From UBA7672 sp040398425 (lineage in GTDB: Bacteria > Pseudomonadota > Alphaproteobacteria > Caulobacterales > Hyphomonadaceae), in the NCBI GenBank assembly GCA_040398425.1, contig JBBATZ010000012.1, forward strand, positions 1-64,000: 64,000 nucleotides of DNA, given 5' to 3'. The notes beneath the pieces were generated by a model that did no database searches, had not been told where the DNA came from, and worked only from the letters and a program-made list of their open reading frames with translations. Position 1 is the stretch's first letter. Every line of letters begins with the position of its first letter. Of this stretch, positions 1-8,100 are shown in pieces. The position numbers were made by a program, and so were the translations under genes.

Positions 1-240
1 GCTGCCGCTCAAGGGCGTGGATCCCGATAGCGCGTGCAGCGAGCTGATCGGCTAGCCTCAGCAAGGCCGATCGGGCGAGGTCTGGAAGAACCGTCGCGAC
101 CGCTCGTTGAACCTGCGCGATGAGCTCAGCCGAGCGATGAGCGCCTTGAGGGGCTATCATCGCGAACTCTGCACAATGACCGCGGATGGCGTTGATCAGC
201 ATGGCAGGCCGGAAGCACGAACTCATTCCGGACAGCCCCG
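1..240 (-). mobile_element. IS110-family transposase fragment
   Basis: The minus strand is open from about 240 to the left edge and encodes a stretch including MLINAIRGHCAEFAMIAPQG (from position 202 downwards) followed by a leucine/alanine-rich helix ending ALERQ at base 1. This is the region between the DEDD catalytic domain and the Transposase_20 domain of IS110/IS1111-type transposases. Upstream of about position 215 the similarity fades just before the neighbouring TetR gene, so the N-terminal catalytic domain is missing at this end; the rest may continue outside the window. No terminal repeats are visible. I read it as a decayed insertion-sequence remnant. Confidence 0.6.
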
Positions 241-291
241 CTGTCAATCCAGAAGACCAACCGGCGAAAACCTGTGCGCACCCTGCGGCTC

Positions 292-918
292 TTACTTCGC
301 GGTTGACCGCGGCGATTGGCGGCGCGGAGTTCCCGCGCTCGTCCCTCCGCAGAGGCCATCAACAAAGACATTGACCAATCTCAGCGCGCCGGGTTGCCAC
401 CCCTTCCCGCCCCGGGAATAGAAAATTCCAACCAGCGCACGAAGTAGCTCTTCCGCCGACACGTCGGAGCGGAAATCCCCCGCGGCAACGCCTCGGTCGA
501 GCAACATTGCGATCGCAGCGGTCAGCCGCTGGAAGGAATACGTCTTGAGCTCCGACGAGCCGTGAGCGACGAGCTGCAGCGCCTCCACCATCCCCTTCTT
601 GGTCGCGACCAGCCGGATGTTGGCATGCAGCCACTTCCGTAGGCCCTCGACCGGGTCTGCGTTGCGTGAAAGCTTCTCAGCCAGCGCAAAAAGCTGATCG
701 ACCTCGTGGCGATAGACGGCTGCGAACAGCGCTTCGCGTGTCGGAAAATGCCGATAGAGCGTGCCAATGCCCACGCCAGCCTCGCGCGCAACGGCCTCAA
801 GACTTGCCTGCCCGGCATCGGCGCTGAATACCTTTGCTGCAGCGAGAAGCAGGCGCTCACGGTTCCGAATCGAATCCGCGCGAGGCTTTGGTCTGGTTTT
901 GGCGGTCTTGGCTTTCAT
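292..918 (-). CDS. TetR/AcrR family transcriptional regulator
   Basis: A 208-residue protein with a TetR-type N-terminal helix-turn-helix at about residues 18-65, including the signature AREAGVGIGTLYRHFPTREA, followed by an all-helical ligand-binding half without a recognisable ligand class. The N-terminus is rich in Lys/Arg. It is transcribed away from the 2Fe-2S subunit gene that starts at 1074. The 155-bp gap holds a perfect 7-bp inverted repeat between promoter boxes that point at that operon. TetR proteins typically repress themselves and the divergent operon, so it is inferred to control the molybdenum hydroxylase genes in response to an aromatic or aldehyde-type compound. The last 20 residues are basic and low in complexity and abut an IS110 fragment, so the C-terminus may have been altered. 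Confidence 0.85.
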   Translation of the reverse strand: MKAKTAKTRPKPRADSIRNRERLLLAAAKVFSADAGQASLEAVAREAGVGIGTLYRHFPTREALFAAVYRHEVDQLFALAEKLSRNADPVEGLRKWLHANIRLVATKKGMVEALQLVAHGSSELKTYSFQRLTAAIAMLLDRGVAAGDFRSDVSAEELLRALVGIFYSRGGKGWQPGALRLVNVFVDGLCGGTSAGTPRRQSPRSTAK

Positions 919-946
919 GTCTCTTCAAGTCTGGCCTTCACAAGTC

Positions 947-975
947 TTGACAAACGGAGGGTTCCTCCGTATCGT
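947..975 (+). promoter_or_regulatory. Promoter with embedded TetR-type operator upstream of the paoABC-like operon
   Basis: A TTGACA box (947-952) and a TATCGT box (970-975) are separated by exactly 17 bp. That spacer is filled by a perfect inverted repeat, ACGGAGG-gtt-CCTCCGT (954-970). A palindrome between -35 and -10 in the gap between a tetR gene and a divergent operon is the classic arrangement for a TetR repressor site. Boxes and palindrome are seen directly; regulator identity is inferred. Confidence 0.65.
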
Positions 976-1073
976 TAACCCACTTCCCGGCAGGATGATA
1001 CCGCTGTCGCCTGCTCAAGCTCGCGCTTGGCATACCCCGACCTGGAAAACCCGAAAATCGAGTGAGGCGCCAT

Positions 1074-1571
1074 ATGTCACTCTCCGTCAGCATCACGATA
1101 AATGGCGAGGTTCACGCAATCGATCTCGACGATCCGCGTGTGACCCTCCTTGATCTCTTGCGCGAACGCCTGGCGCTCACGGGCGCCAAAAAGGGTTGCG
1201 ATCGCGGTCAATGCGGCGCCTGCACCGTTCTGGTCGACGGACGGCGCATCAATTCCTGCCTGATGCTTGCCGCCAGCCTCGATGGATCAGAGGTGACCAC
1301 GATCGAGGGGCTTTCCAGCGGTAATGCGCTCCATCCCGTGCAGGCGGCATTTATCGAACACGATGGCTTTCAATGCGGCTTCTGTACGCCAGGCCAGATC
1401 ATGAGCGCTGTCGGCCTCATTGCAGAGGGCCATGCCGGCGATGACCCGGAACGGATCCGCGAGCTGATGAGCGGCAATCTCTGCCGCTGCGGCGCCTACA
1501 AGGGCATCACCGAGGCTGTGCTTGACGCCCAGCAGGCGCAGAAATCTGGCAAGCGGAAGGACGCAGCATGA
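1074..1571 (+). CDS. 2Fe-2S subunit of xanthine dehydrogenase/aldehyde oxidoreductase family enzyme (PaoA/YagT-like)
   Basis: A 165-residue iron-sulfur subunit of a three-subunit molybdenum hydroxylase. It carries two [2Fe-2S] sites: the plant-ferredoxin-type set CDRGQCGAC with a later Cys (C42, C47, C50, C62) and the C-terminal set CGFC plus CRC (C101, C104, C137, C139). Electrons from the molybdenum centre pass through these clusters to the FAD subunit. The ATG at 1074 is preferred over the in-frame GTG at 1062 because GTGAGG lies just upstream as a ribosome site. E. coli PaoA has a Tat signal of about 50 residues. None is present here, so the enzyme is inferred to be cytoplasmic. The stop overlaps the next start (ATGA), showing translational coupling. 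Confidence 0.92.
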   Translation: MSLSVSITINGEVHAIDLDDPRVTLLDLLRERLALTGAKKGCDRGQCGACTVLVDGRRINSCLMLAASLDGSEVTTIEGLSSGNALHPVQAAFIEHDGFQCGFCTPGQIMSAVGLIAEGHAGDDPERIRELMSGNLCRCGAYKGITEAVLDAQQAQKSGKRKDAA

Positions 1572-2626
1572 ACCGCTTCGATTACATCCAGCCGAAAAGC
1601 GTCAAGGAAGCTGTCGCGGCTGCCTCGACGCCAGGTTCGGCCTATCTCGCTGCGGGCACCAATCTACTCGACCTGATGAAAATCGGCGTGTCATCTCCTG
1701 CACGGATCATCGACATCACGCGTCTGCAGGGTCTCGCTGAGATCAGCTGGCTGCCGGACGGCGGCGTACGCATCGGCGCCCTGGTGCGAAATTCCGACCT
1801 TGCCTACGACGCGCGGTTCGCCCGGACATTTCCATCGGTTGCCGAAGCTCTGCTCTCCGGCGCTTCCGCCCAGCTCCGCCACGCCGCCACCGTCAGCGGA
1901 AACCTGATGCAGCGCACGCGCTGCGCCTACTTCCAGGATCTCGCCAGCGCCTGCAATCGCCGCAAGCCTGGCTCGGGCTGCGATGCGCGCGACGGCGAAA
2001 ACCGGCTACACGCCGTTCTCGGGTGGAGCGAGCATTGCATCGCCACACACCCGTCCGACTTCTGCGTGCCGCTGGTCGCACTCGATGCGATGGTCGAGGT
2101 TGAAGGCCCAAACGGCGCGCGAGACATTGCCCTCGATGCGCTGCACGCCCTCCCCGGCGCAACACCTGAGCGTGAGACGACGCTGCAACCCGGCGAGTTG
2201 ATCCTCGGCATCAGACTTCCCGCGCGGTCCGCCACCTACGCCAGCCACACGCGCTATCTGAAGTTGCGCGATCGCACCTCTTACGCTTTTGCCGTCGTGT
2301 CAGCGGCAGTAGCGCTCGAGATCAGCGGGGACACGATCCGCACGGCGCGTATTGCCCTTGGCGGTGTCGCCGCCAAGCCCTGGCGCGCGCGCGCCGCGGA
2401 AGCCGTGCTCGAAAATGCCGCGCCAACGCCAGAAGTGTTCGCGAAAGCTGCAGACCTTGCGCTCGCTGACGCAGTGCCATCCGGTGACAACGCCTTCAAG
2501 ATCACTTTAGCGCGCAACATCGTGGCCCGCGCCCTCACGCTCGCATACGATGGGACACCGAAGGACATGCCGGCCCTGCCGGCCTCGCCCTTCTCTCCAA
2601 CATTGGGGCTCTCCCATGCCGGCTGA
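1568..2626 (+). CDS. FAD-binding subunit of molybdenum hydroxylase (PaoB/YagS-like)
   Basis: A 352-residue FAD subunit of the CO-dehydrogenase flavoprotein / xanthine dehydrogenase medium-chain family. It opens with the typical FDYIQPKSVKEAV segment and the FAD loop YLAAGTNLLDLMK. A cysteine-bearing insertion around residues 115-160 (TRCAYFQDLASACNRRKPGSGC and a later Cys) matches the extra [4Fe-4S] cluster insertion of E. coli PaoB, which sets this group apart from ordinary xanthine dehydrogenase. It accepts electrons from the 2Fe-2S subunit and reduces FAD. It overlaps the upstream gene by 4 bp and the catalytic subunit gene by 11 bp, so the three genes form one tight operon. Confidence 0.9.
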   Translation: MNRFDYIQPKSVKEAVAAASTPGSAYLAAGTNLLDLMKIGVSSPARIIDITRLQGLAEISWLPDGGVRIGALVRNSDLAYDARFARTFPSVAEALLSGASAQLRHAATVSGNLMQRTRCAYFQDLASACNRRKPGSGCDARDGENRLHAVLGWSEHCIATHPSDFCVPLVALDAMVEVEGPNGARDIALDALHALPGATPERETTLQPGELILGIRLPARSATYASHTRYLKLRDRTSYAFAVVSAAVALEISGDTIRTARIALGGVAAKPWRARAAEAVLENAAPTPEVFAKAADLALADAVPSGDNAFKITLARNIVARALTLAYDGTPKDMPALPASPFSPTLGLSHAG

Positions 2627-4871
2627 CTTCAACTCTACGCCTTTTGCCCCGCTCCGTCACGGCTCCAATGCTGGCCAATCTCCGACGCGTCGCGACGGCG
2701 TACTCAAGGTCACCGGACGCGCCACCTATGCCGCCGACAATCATCCAGAGGGCATGCTCTATGCCGTGACGGCGGTCAGCCGAATCGCGCGCGGACGCGT
2801 AACGTCGCTTGATGTCGCTACGGCCAAGGCGCACGCTGGCGTCGTCGAGGTGTTGACGCCCGCCAATTGTCCGCGGCTGGCGCACGATCCCGATGTGAAG
2901 ATGCCGTTTTTTGGCTTCCGTATCGAAGTGTTGCAGAACGACACGGTGCGCTATGTCAATCAGCCGATCGCGCTGGTCCTCGCAGAGACGCTGGAGGCTG
3001 CGATTGAAGGCGCCGCCCTGCTCAAACCTCAGTACGCCGAGAAGTCCGCCCGCATGGGCCTCGACAATGGCGAGCGCTTTGCAGCGGCGGCTGTCGGCGT
3101 CGGCGGCCCACCGCGTACCGCGCATGGCGACATCGACGTTGGCTTTGCAGCAGCCGCGCATATAACGGAAGCGGACTACATCACGCCCGCGCAGTACCAT
3201 AACGCTATGGAGCCTCACGCGGTTGTAGCCCGATGGGATGGCGATCACCTGACGCTCGACATGCCCAATCAGGCACTGGCGCCAAGCTGCGCCAGCTATG
3301 CAGCGTATTTCGGCATCCCGCGTGAGAACGTGCTGATCCGGTCGCCCTTCCTCGGCGGCGGCTTCGGGTCCAAGGCAATCATCAACGGCCCTCAGATGCT
3401 GGCGATCATTGCCGCCCGCATGATCAAGCGGCCCGTCAAACTCGTGCTGTCGCGCTCGCAGATGTATGGACCCGTCGGGCATCGCGGCCAGACGTGGCAG
3501 AAGCTGCGGATCGGCACGGACACGGAAGGACGGCTAACCGCGCTACAGCACCTCACAACCTCCGCGACCTCCAGCTTCGACAACTTCCTGGAGCCCGCAG
3601 CCAATGCGTCGCTGCCGCTCTATGACAGCCCCGCGATCTTGTCCGAGCACATTGGCATTCGCCTCGATACTGGCACGCCCGGACCGATGCGTGCCCCGGG
3701 TGAAGCACCAGGCTCCGCTGCACTCGAAGCAGCAATCGACGAGGCCGCCGACGTCTGCGGCATGGACCCTCTCGAGTTCCGGCTGAAGAACTATGCCGAG
3801 ACAGAACCCGGCACGGGCCGGCCATTTTCTTCCAAGGCGCTTCGTGAGTGTTACTCCGAAGGCGCCAAGAGCTTCGGCTGGGCTGCAAGGCCACTTAAGC
3901 CGCGTCAGATGCGCGACGACAATGGGCTGCTCGTCGGCTGGGGCATGGGAACAGCCGTCTTCCATTGCCCGCACTTTCCCGCGGCCGCACGCGCGACGCT
4001 ACGCGCTGACGGGACGGCCCTGCTCGAGACAGCCGGGGCCGACATGGGCCAGGGCGCATGGACGGCGCTTGCCCAGATCGGCGCGGAAGCGTTGGGCCTC
4101 GATCCGTCAAATGTCGAAATCAGTATCGGTCTGTCGAGCCTGCCCGATGGCGGCGTCGCCGGCGGTTCCGGCCACACGGCCAGCGCGGGCATGTCTCTGC
4201 ACAGTGCGGGCAAGGATGCGATTTCCCAGTTGACGGAGATCGCCGTTGCCGATCCTGCATCGCCCTTGTTCGGCGCCGGCAATATCGGCGTGGTGGCGCG
4301 CGATGGCAGGCTTTACCGCAGCGACGACGACAAGCGCGGCGAAAGCTATGCCGACATCCTGGCTCGTGCCGGGCGATCAGACATTGTAGGCACAGCAAAG
4401 TCCATGCGCGACCCGGCGATTGGGGAAAAGCATGCGCTCTTCTCGCACGGCGCTGTCTTCGCTGAGGTCAAAGTCGATCCTGATCTCGGTCAGGTCCGGG
4501 TAACGCGCCTGGTCGGCGCCTTTGCTGCAGGGCGGATTATCAACCCGCGTCTGGTTCGCAGCCAGTATTACGGTGGCATGATCTGGGGAATTTCGTTCGC
4601 TCTGCTGGAAGAGGCGATCACAGACAAGCGGACAGGCCGGATCATGAATCCCGATCTCGCCGAGTATCATGTTCCGGTCAATGCGGATGCGCCCTCACTC
4701 GAGGCGATCCTGATCCCAGAATCTGATCCTTACCTGCCGCTCGGCGTGAAAGGTGTCGGAGAGATCGGCATCACTGGAACAGTCGGCGCAATCGCAAACG
4801 CCGTCTGGCACGCGACGGGCGTACGCGTACGACGTTTCCCAATCCGCATTGAGGATCTTGTCGCTGGTTAG
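2616..4871 (+). CDS. Molybdopterin-binding catalytic subunit of aldehyde oxidase/xanthine dehydrogenase family (PaoC/YagR-like)
   Basis: A 751-residue large subunit that binds molybdenum-cytosine dinucleotide and oxidises aldehydes or N-heterocycles. It shows the N-terminal Ald_Xan_dh domain (DGVLKVTGRATYAADN), the cofactor loop FLGGGFGSK, and the catalytic glutamate in KGVGEIGITGT near residue 716. The ATG at 2616 is chosen because it overlaps the FAD subunit end, as in paoBC-type operons; the open frame extends further upstream without support. No XdhC/PaoD-like cofactor insertion gene follows. Instead an IS6-type remnant begins directly after the stop codon, so a fourth gene may have been lost. 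The substrate cannot be read from sequence. Confidence 0.92.
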   Translation: MPADFNSTPFAPLRHGSNAGQSPTRRDGVLKVTGRATYAADNHPEGMLYAVTAVSRIARGRVTSLDVATAKAHAGVVEVLTPANCPRLAHDPDVKMPFFGFRIEVLQNDTVRYVNQPIALVLAETLEAAIEGAALLKPQYAEKSARMGLDNGERFAAAAVGVGGPPRTAHGDIDVGFAAAAHITEADYITPAQYHNAMEPHAVVARWDGDHLTLDMPNQALAPSCASYAAYFGIPRENVLIRSPFLGGGFGSKAIINGPQMLAIIAARMIKRPVKLVLSRSQMYGPVGHRGQTWQKLRIGTDTEGRLTALQHLTTSATSSFDNFLEPAANASLPLYDSPAILSEHIGIRLDTGTPGPMRAPGEAPGSAALEAAIDEAADVCGMDPLEFRLKNYAETEPGTGRPFSSKALRECYSEGAKSFGWAARPLKPRQMRDDNGLLVGWGMGTAVFHCPHFPAAARATLRADGTALLETAGADMGQGAWTALAQIGAEALGLDPSNVEISIGLSSLPDGGVAGGSGHTASAGMSLHSAGKDAISQLTEIAVADPASPLFGAGNIGVVARDGRLYRSDDDKRGESYADILARAGRSDIVGTAKSMRDPAIGEKHALFSHGAVFAEVKVDPDLGQVRVTRLVGAFAAGRIINPRLVRSQYYGGMIWGISFALLEEAITDKRTGRIMNPDLAEYHVPVNADAPSLEAILIPESDPYLPLGVKGVGEIGITGTVGAIANAVWHATGVRVRRFPIRIEDLVAG

Positions 4872-5067
4872 CAAATCATAGGCGTACGTCGCGCGAGCTC
4901 GGCCTCAGCATCAAACAGGCTCAGCGTGATGCGAAGGTAGAGCCGCACGATGTGCTGAATCACAGCCGGCAGGAAGCAGAGCCGCCTTGCAGGAAACTCG
5001 CGTCATTGGGGTCTCCCGAAAGCCCATGATCAGGGATTTGCGGAGACTGGTTAGCGTTACTCTGACG
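4872..5067 (-). mobile_element. IS6-family transposase N-terminal remnant
   Basis: On the minus strand, an ATG at 5006-5004 opens MTRVSCKA and, after a frameshift, the reading FLPAVIQHIVRLYLRITLSL follows, ending RRTPMIC at the paoC-like stop. This is the start of IS6/IS240-type transposases (typically MTR...FP-x-x-I-x-x-x-VWLYLRFTLS-x-RDVEELLA-x-RG). The DDE catalytic part is absent. Upstream, at 5051-5067, lies GGTTAGCGTTACTCTGAC, which recurs at the edge of the other IS6-type remnant near 25.48 kb and may be part of a terminal inverted repeat. The element accounts for the 222-bp gap. Confidence 0.55.
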
Positions 5068-5093
5068 ACGATCCGGCTCGTTCCCGTACGCGT

Positions 5094-5363
5094 ATGAGGC
5101 TAGGACACGAAACGCAAAATGCTGTCATCCAGGCGATGGCGTGGGAAGATCAACTCATGACGCACCGCTTTGATGAGCAGACCACGTCCACTGCCTTGGC
5201 GCTGATCGGCCAGTATGGAAGCGATGCCGAGGTGATTGCCGTCATGCGGGCGGCCGAGTTTGCGGCAATCGGCGACGCAGAGGCGCTGGCAGCCTGGGAT
5301 GACATAATCGCGTGTGTGGCGGCGATTGAAGCCGGAGACGTTGCCGCGCGGCCAATCCAGTAA
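5094..5363 (+). CDS. Small hypothetical protein
   Basis: An acidic, alanine-rich protein of up to 89 residues. The most protein-like part starts at an internal Met (5157, MTHRFDEQ), giving 68 residues with two predicted amphipathic helices and an AWDDIIACVAAIE C-terminal segment. I do not recognise a family. No membrane segment or signal peptide is visible. It stands alone between an IS remnant and the convergent DCC-family gene. The correct start is uncertain (5094, 5136 or 5157); 5157 has a weak GGGAAG sequence upstream. Confidence 0.45.
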   Translation: MRLGHETQNAVIQAMAWEDQLMTHRFDEQTTSTALALIGQYGSDAEVIAVMRAAEFAAIGDAEALAAWDDIIACVAAIEAGDVAARPIQ

Positions 5364-5398
5364 CACAGCGACAGGCCTCACCACCCGCCGCGGATCTT

Positions 5399-5752
5399 TT
5401 AGCGTGCAAGCTTTTGCAAGACGGGTCGAACACGCAGAAACAGGACGTAGAGCCGCTCAAGAATCCACAGCGCCGGGCCGCCTCTGGCGAGTAACCCAAA
5501 CGGACGCAGCAGAGGGATGCTTCTCCACATTGCAGCAAAAGCCGCAGCACCGGAAAGAAGCGCCCCCCCCTCCTCCCTGGCGTGGAACCTCGCCAGGAGT
5601 TCTGCGCGATCAAGCGGACACTCGCCCTCCTCGCTGGCAACGTCCACGAACTGAATCGCGCCTCGCGAATCGAGCCGCCTGACCAATGAAATCTCACGCC
5701 GGCAAAGCGGACACCCCCCGTCGAACCACACCGTAAGTCTGGGCCTTGTCAT
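5399..5752 (-). CDS. DCC-family (DUF393) thiol-disulfide oxidoreductase-like protein
   Basis: A 117-residue protein with the DCC-family signature FDGGCPLCRREI near the N-terminus: the Asp and the CxxC pair of a thioredoxin-like fold. DUF393 proteins are small predicted thiol-disulfide oxidoreductases whose partners are mostly unknown. The start at 5752 (MTRPRLTVWF) places the motif at the usual distance from the N-terminus; an alternative ATG lies at 5782. It is divergent from the flavoprotein gene starting at 5815, with about 60 bp between them, so the two probably share a control region. Confidence 0.85.
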   Translation of the reverse strand: MTRPRLTVWFDGGCPLCRREISLVRRLDSRGAIQFVDVASEEGECPLDRAELLARFHAREEGGALLSGAAAFAAMWRSIPLLRPFGLLARGGPALWILERLYVLFLRVRPVLQKLAR

Positions 5753-5814
5753 CGTCCGTAGATGGTGCGCACCAACCGACAACGCAATCTGTTTTGTATT
5801 CCCGGGTCACCAGC

Positions 5815-6819
5815 ATGGTCATCAGACGTGTCGCGGTTGTTGGAGCAGGCATCGCTGGCCTTGCATGCGCAAGGCAGCTCGCCGCTTCCGGACATGAGGT
5901 AAAAGTCTATGACAAGGCCCGGGGCGTTGGCGGCAGAGCGGCCACACGACGCATACATGTCGGCGAATCAGAGCTGAGGTTCGATCATGGCGCCCAGTAC
6001 TTTACGGCCCGGGATTCAGCCTTTCGCACCGAGGTGCATCGCCTAGTCGCGGCAGGGGCTGTCGCGCGTTATCCAAACAGCATCATTGGCATCACCGATA
6101 CAACGCGCACGCTTTTCCCTGATGAGCCACGCTTCGTCGGCGCGCCAGGCATGAACGCGATGGCGAAAGCACTGGCTGACGGGCTCGACGTCGAGACCTC
6201 CTGCCACATCAGAGAATGCACGCGGGACGCAGTGGGATGGACGCTCACTCTTGCGGACGGGGTCAGAAGGGGCCCTTTTGATAACATCGTGATCGCAGTG
6301 CCGGTAGAACAGGCAGCAGAACTGCTTTTGCCGATCGCGCCACCGTTGGCGCAGGAGGCGCAGGCTGCCCGCACATCACCGTGCTGGGCAGCCATGCTCG
6401 TGTTCCCGGCGCCTGTTCGGGTTGACTTCGAAGGAGCGCGTGTGGGCGGCTCATCCCCGCTTGCGTGGGGAGCTCAAATGAAAGGCAACAGCAGCGCGTA
6501 TTCCTGTTGGGTGCTTCACGCCAAGACGGATTGGTCGAGAGCAAACATCAACCAGTCTGCCGAGTGGATAGCAGACAAACTCGCGCGGGAGTTTTCAGAG
6601 CTCGCACACATCGACGTGCAACCTCTGCACGCGTCTGCACATCGGTGGCGCTATGCTCAGGTACAGATTTCTGCCGGGACGCCCTTTGCCTGGGACGTGG
6701 GTTTGGGAATTGGAGTATGCGGAGACTGGCGTTTAGGCCCGCGCCTGGAGCTCGCGTGGCAGTCGGGCGATGCCCTCGGTTCCGCGATTGCAAAGTCTGC
6801 TCCGCCCCACCGCCAATAG
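5815..6819 (+). CDS. FAD/NAD(P)-dependent amine oxidase-like protein (renalase-like)
   Basis: A 334-residue flavoprotein opening with the Rossmann dinucleotide motif VAVVGAGIAGLACARQL and the second FAD contact YDKARGVGGRAATRR. The C-terminal FAD-binding segment GVCGDWRLGPRLELAWQSG is that of the renalase-like, predicted NAD/FAD-dependent oxidoreductases. Such proteins often occur near DCC or photolyase genes. The substrate is unknown. The start at 5815 is chosen because it puts the Rossmann strand about four residues from the N-terminus; the upstream in-frame extension to 5746 overlaps the divergent gene and lacks family resemblance. Confidence 0.85.
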   Translation: MVIRRVAVVGAGIAGLACARQLAASGHEVKVYDKARGVGGRAATRRIHVGESELRFDHGAQYFTARDSAFRTEVHRLVAAGAVARYPNSIIGITDTTRTLFPDEPRFVGAPGMNAMAKALADGLDVETSCHIRECTRDAVGWTLTLADGVRRGPFDNIVIAVPVEQAAELLLPIAPPLAQEAQAARTSPCWAAMLVFPAPVRVDFEGARVGGSSPLAWGAQMKGNSSAYSCWVLHAKTDWSRANINQSAEWIADKLAREFSELAHIDVQPLHASAHRWRYAQVQISAGTPFAWDVGLGIGVCGDWRLGPRLELAWQSGDALGSAIAKSAPPHRQ

Positions 6820-6918
6820 CCGCGGCCTTCGCAGAGACTGGATTTACGATGACTGCGCACATCGGTTGAACACCGCATGTCGATCGGACCAAAACTCGTC
6901 CTTGGCAACGAAACAAGC

Positions 6919-7953
6919 TCAGTAGACGAGGCCATGCGTGGAGAACGGAGAGCCGTCAGACCCGGGCCGGAAGAACCCAATCAGGTTTCCGTCCGGATCA
7001 CGCCCAAACGCAATCTGTCCGCCATCCCTCGGCGATGGTGCTGCAACCTGAATACCGCCAGCATCCTGCAGTGTCCGCAGCGCCAGAGCCGGATCAGATA
7101 CTTCGAAGACGATCATGTTGTGGCCGAGCGCCTCCAGCGGCCGAGCCTTGGTCGCGGGCGTCGGCGCAGGATTGAGGTACTCCCATATCTCAAGCTCAAG
7201 ATTGCCGACCTGAAACCATGCAACATCCAGCTTCAGGTCATCAAGGCCGGAAGTGATATCCAGCGTCTTGTTGACAAGATTCGATCTGCGCTCACGCGGA
7301 GCCTTGCCCAGAATTGCGGCGTAGAAAGCAACGGTGCGGTCGATATCCAGCGAAGCGATTGCGACGTGCCGCATACGATGAACAAATGGCAGGTTGTCGA
7401 GCAGCAGCTGCTCGATCTCTATCATCGTGCCGTCCTCATCGCGGAGATAGGCATACTTTACGGGTACGTCGGGCCTCAGCTGCACGAGGTCACCCGTACG
7501 GGAGAGCGGCCTCGCCCCTGCGGCGACAAACCTTGGGAAGATCGGTTTGCTGTCAGGCGACTGGAAGCAAACGTGCGTAATGCCCGGCCCCTGGACCGGC
7601 ACGATGCCCGCAGAGCGCGATGCTGCGGTTGGTCGGTCGAATTGCATTAGTCGGACCTGGCCGCTGTTGCTCCGCAACGTCCTCGTTCTTGCACTGACTT
7701 TTTTGCCGGCGACCCGATCCAGCGCAGCACCGCGCAGATCGCTCCGGTCAACCTCAATCAATCCACCAGCGCCTGCGAAATAGGCCGCCGTCCGGTCGAC
7801 GTCGCTCACCGAGATGCCGATATAACTGATGCCGCGAACGACCGGGCCAGTGTCTGCCGGCGTGGCATCCGGAGCAATGCCAGAACAGCTACCTGTGACC
7901 ACAGCTCCAAAGGCGATGAGCGCGCCGAGAGCTCCGCGTCGACTGAAAATCAT
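6919..7953 (-). CDS. Two-domain VOC (glyoxalase/dioxygenase superfamily) exported protein
   Basis: A 344-residue protein with an N-terminal export signal. SRRGALGALIAFGAVVTGSC combines a twin-arginine-like RR pair, a hydrophobic core and a lipobox-like end (TGSC), so it is probably an exported lipoprotein or Tat substrate. Two vicinal-oxygen-chelate modules follow, one beginning GISYIGISVSDVDRTAAYFA and one beginning MRHVAIASLDIDRTVAFYAA. The C-terminal part includes the usual FGRDPDGNLIGFFRP. VOC proteins bind a divalent metal and act as lyases, isomerases or dioxygenases; the reaction here is unknown. The start at 7953 is preferred over 7983 because it leaves a normal signal peptide. Gene and divergent tetR share a short intergenic region with a palindrome. 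Confidence 0.82.
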   Translation of the reverse strand: MIFSRRGALGALIAFGAVVTGSCSGIAPDATPADTGPVVRGISYIGISVSDVDRTAAYFAGAGGLIEVDRSDLRGAALDRVAGKKVSARTRTLRSNSGQVRLMQFDRPTAASRSAGIVPVQGPGITHVCFQSPDSKPIFPRFVAAGARPLSRTGDLVQLRPDVPVKYAYLRDEDGTMIEIEQLLLDNLPFVHRMRHVAIASLDIDRTVAFYAAILGKAPRERRSNLVNKTLDITSGLDDLKLDVAWFQVGNLELEIWEYLNPAPTPATKARPLEALGHNMIVFEVSDPALALRTLQDAGGIQVAAPSPRDGGQIAFGRDPDGNLIGFFRPGSDGSPFSTHGLVY

Positions 7954-8033
7954 TGGTCTACCTTCCCTTCTTCTCGCGACCACGTGACAGACGCCGGGCA
8001 GGATACAGGCACAACGAGCAGGCTTGCCAGACG

Positions 8034-8062
8034 AGTAAATGCCCTATTTGACTAATCGTCAA
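8034..8062 (-). promoter_or_regulatory. Candidate promoter with palindromic operator between VOC gene and tetR
   Basis: A perfect inverted repeat TTGAC-taatc-GTCAA covers 8048-8062. Read on the minus strand, its TTGACG half would serve as a -35 box, with TTTACT as -10 17 bp away, driving the VOC gene. A palindrome overlapping the -35 box beside a divergent tetR gene fits a TetR-controlled site. Confidence 0.4.
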
Positions 8063-8100
8063 TAGCGGCGAGCTACCGCCGCGCTCTCGAGACCCCATCG

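Noticed and set aside
2535..3482. 315-codon minus-strand frame inside the molybdopterin subunit gene
   Set aside because: It is antisense to a well-supported catalytic subunit and shows no family motif.
6877..7650. 257-codon plus-strand frame across the VOC gene
   Set aside because: Antisense to the two-domain VOC protein; no motif.
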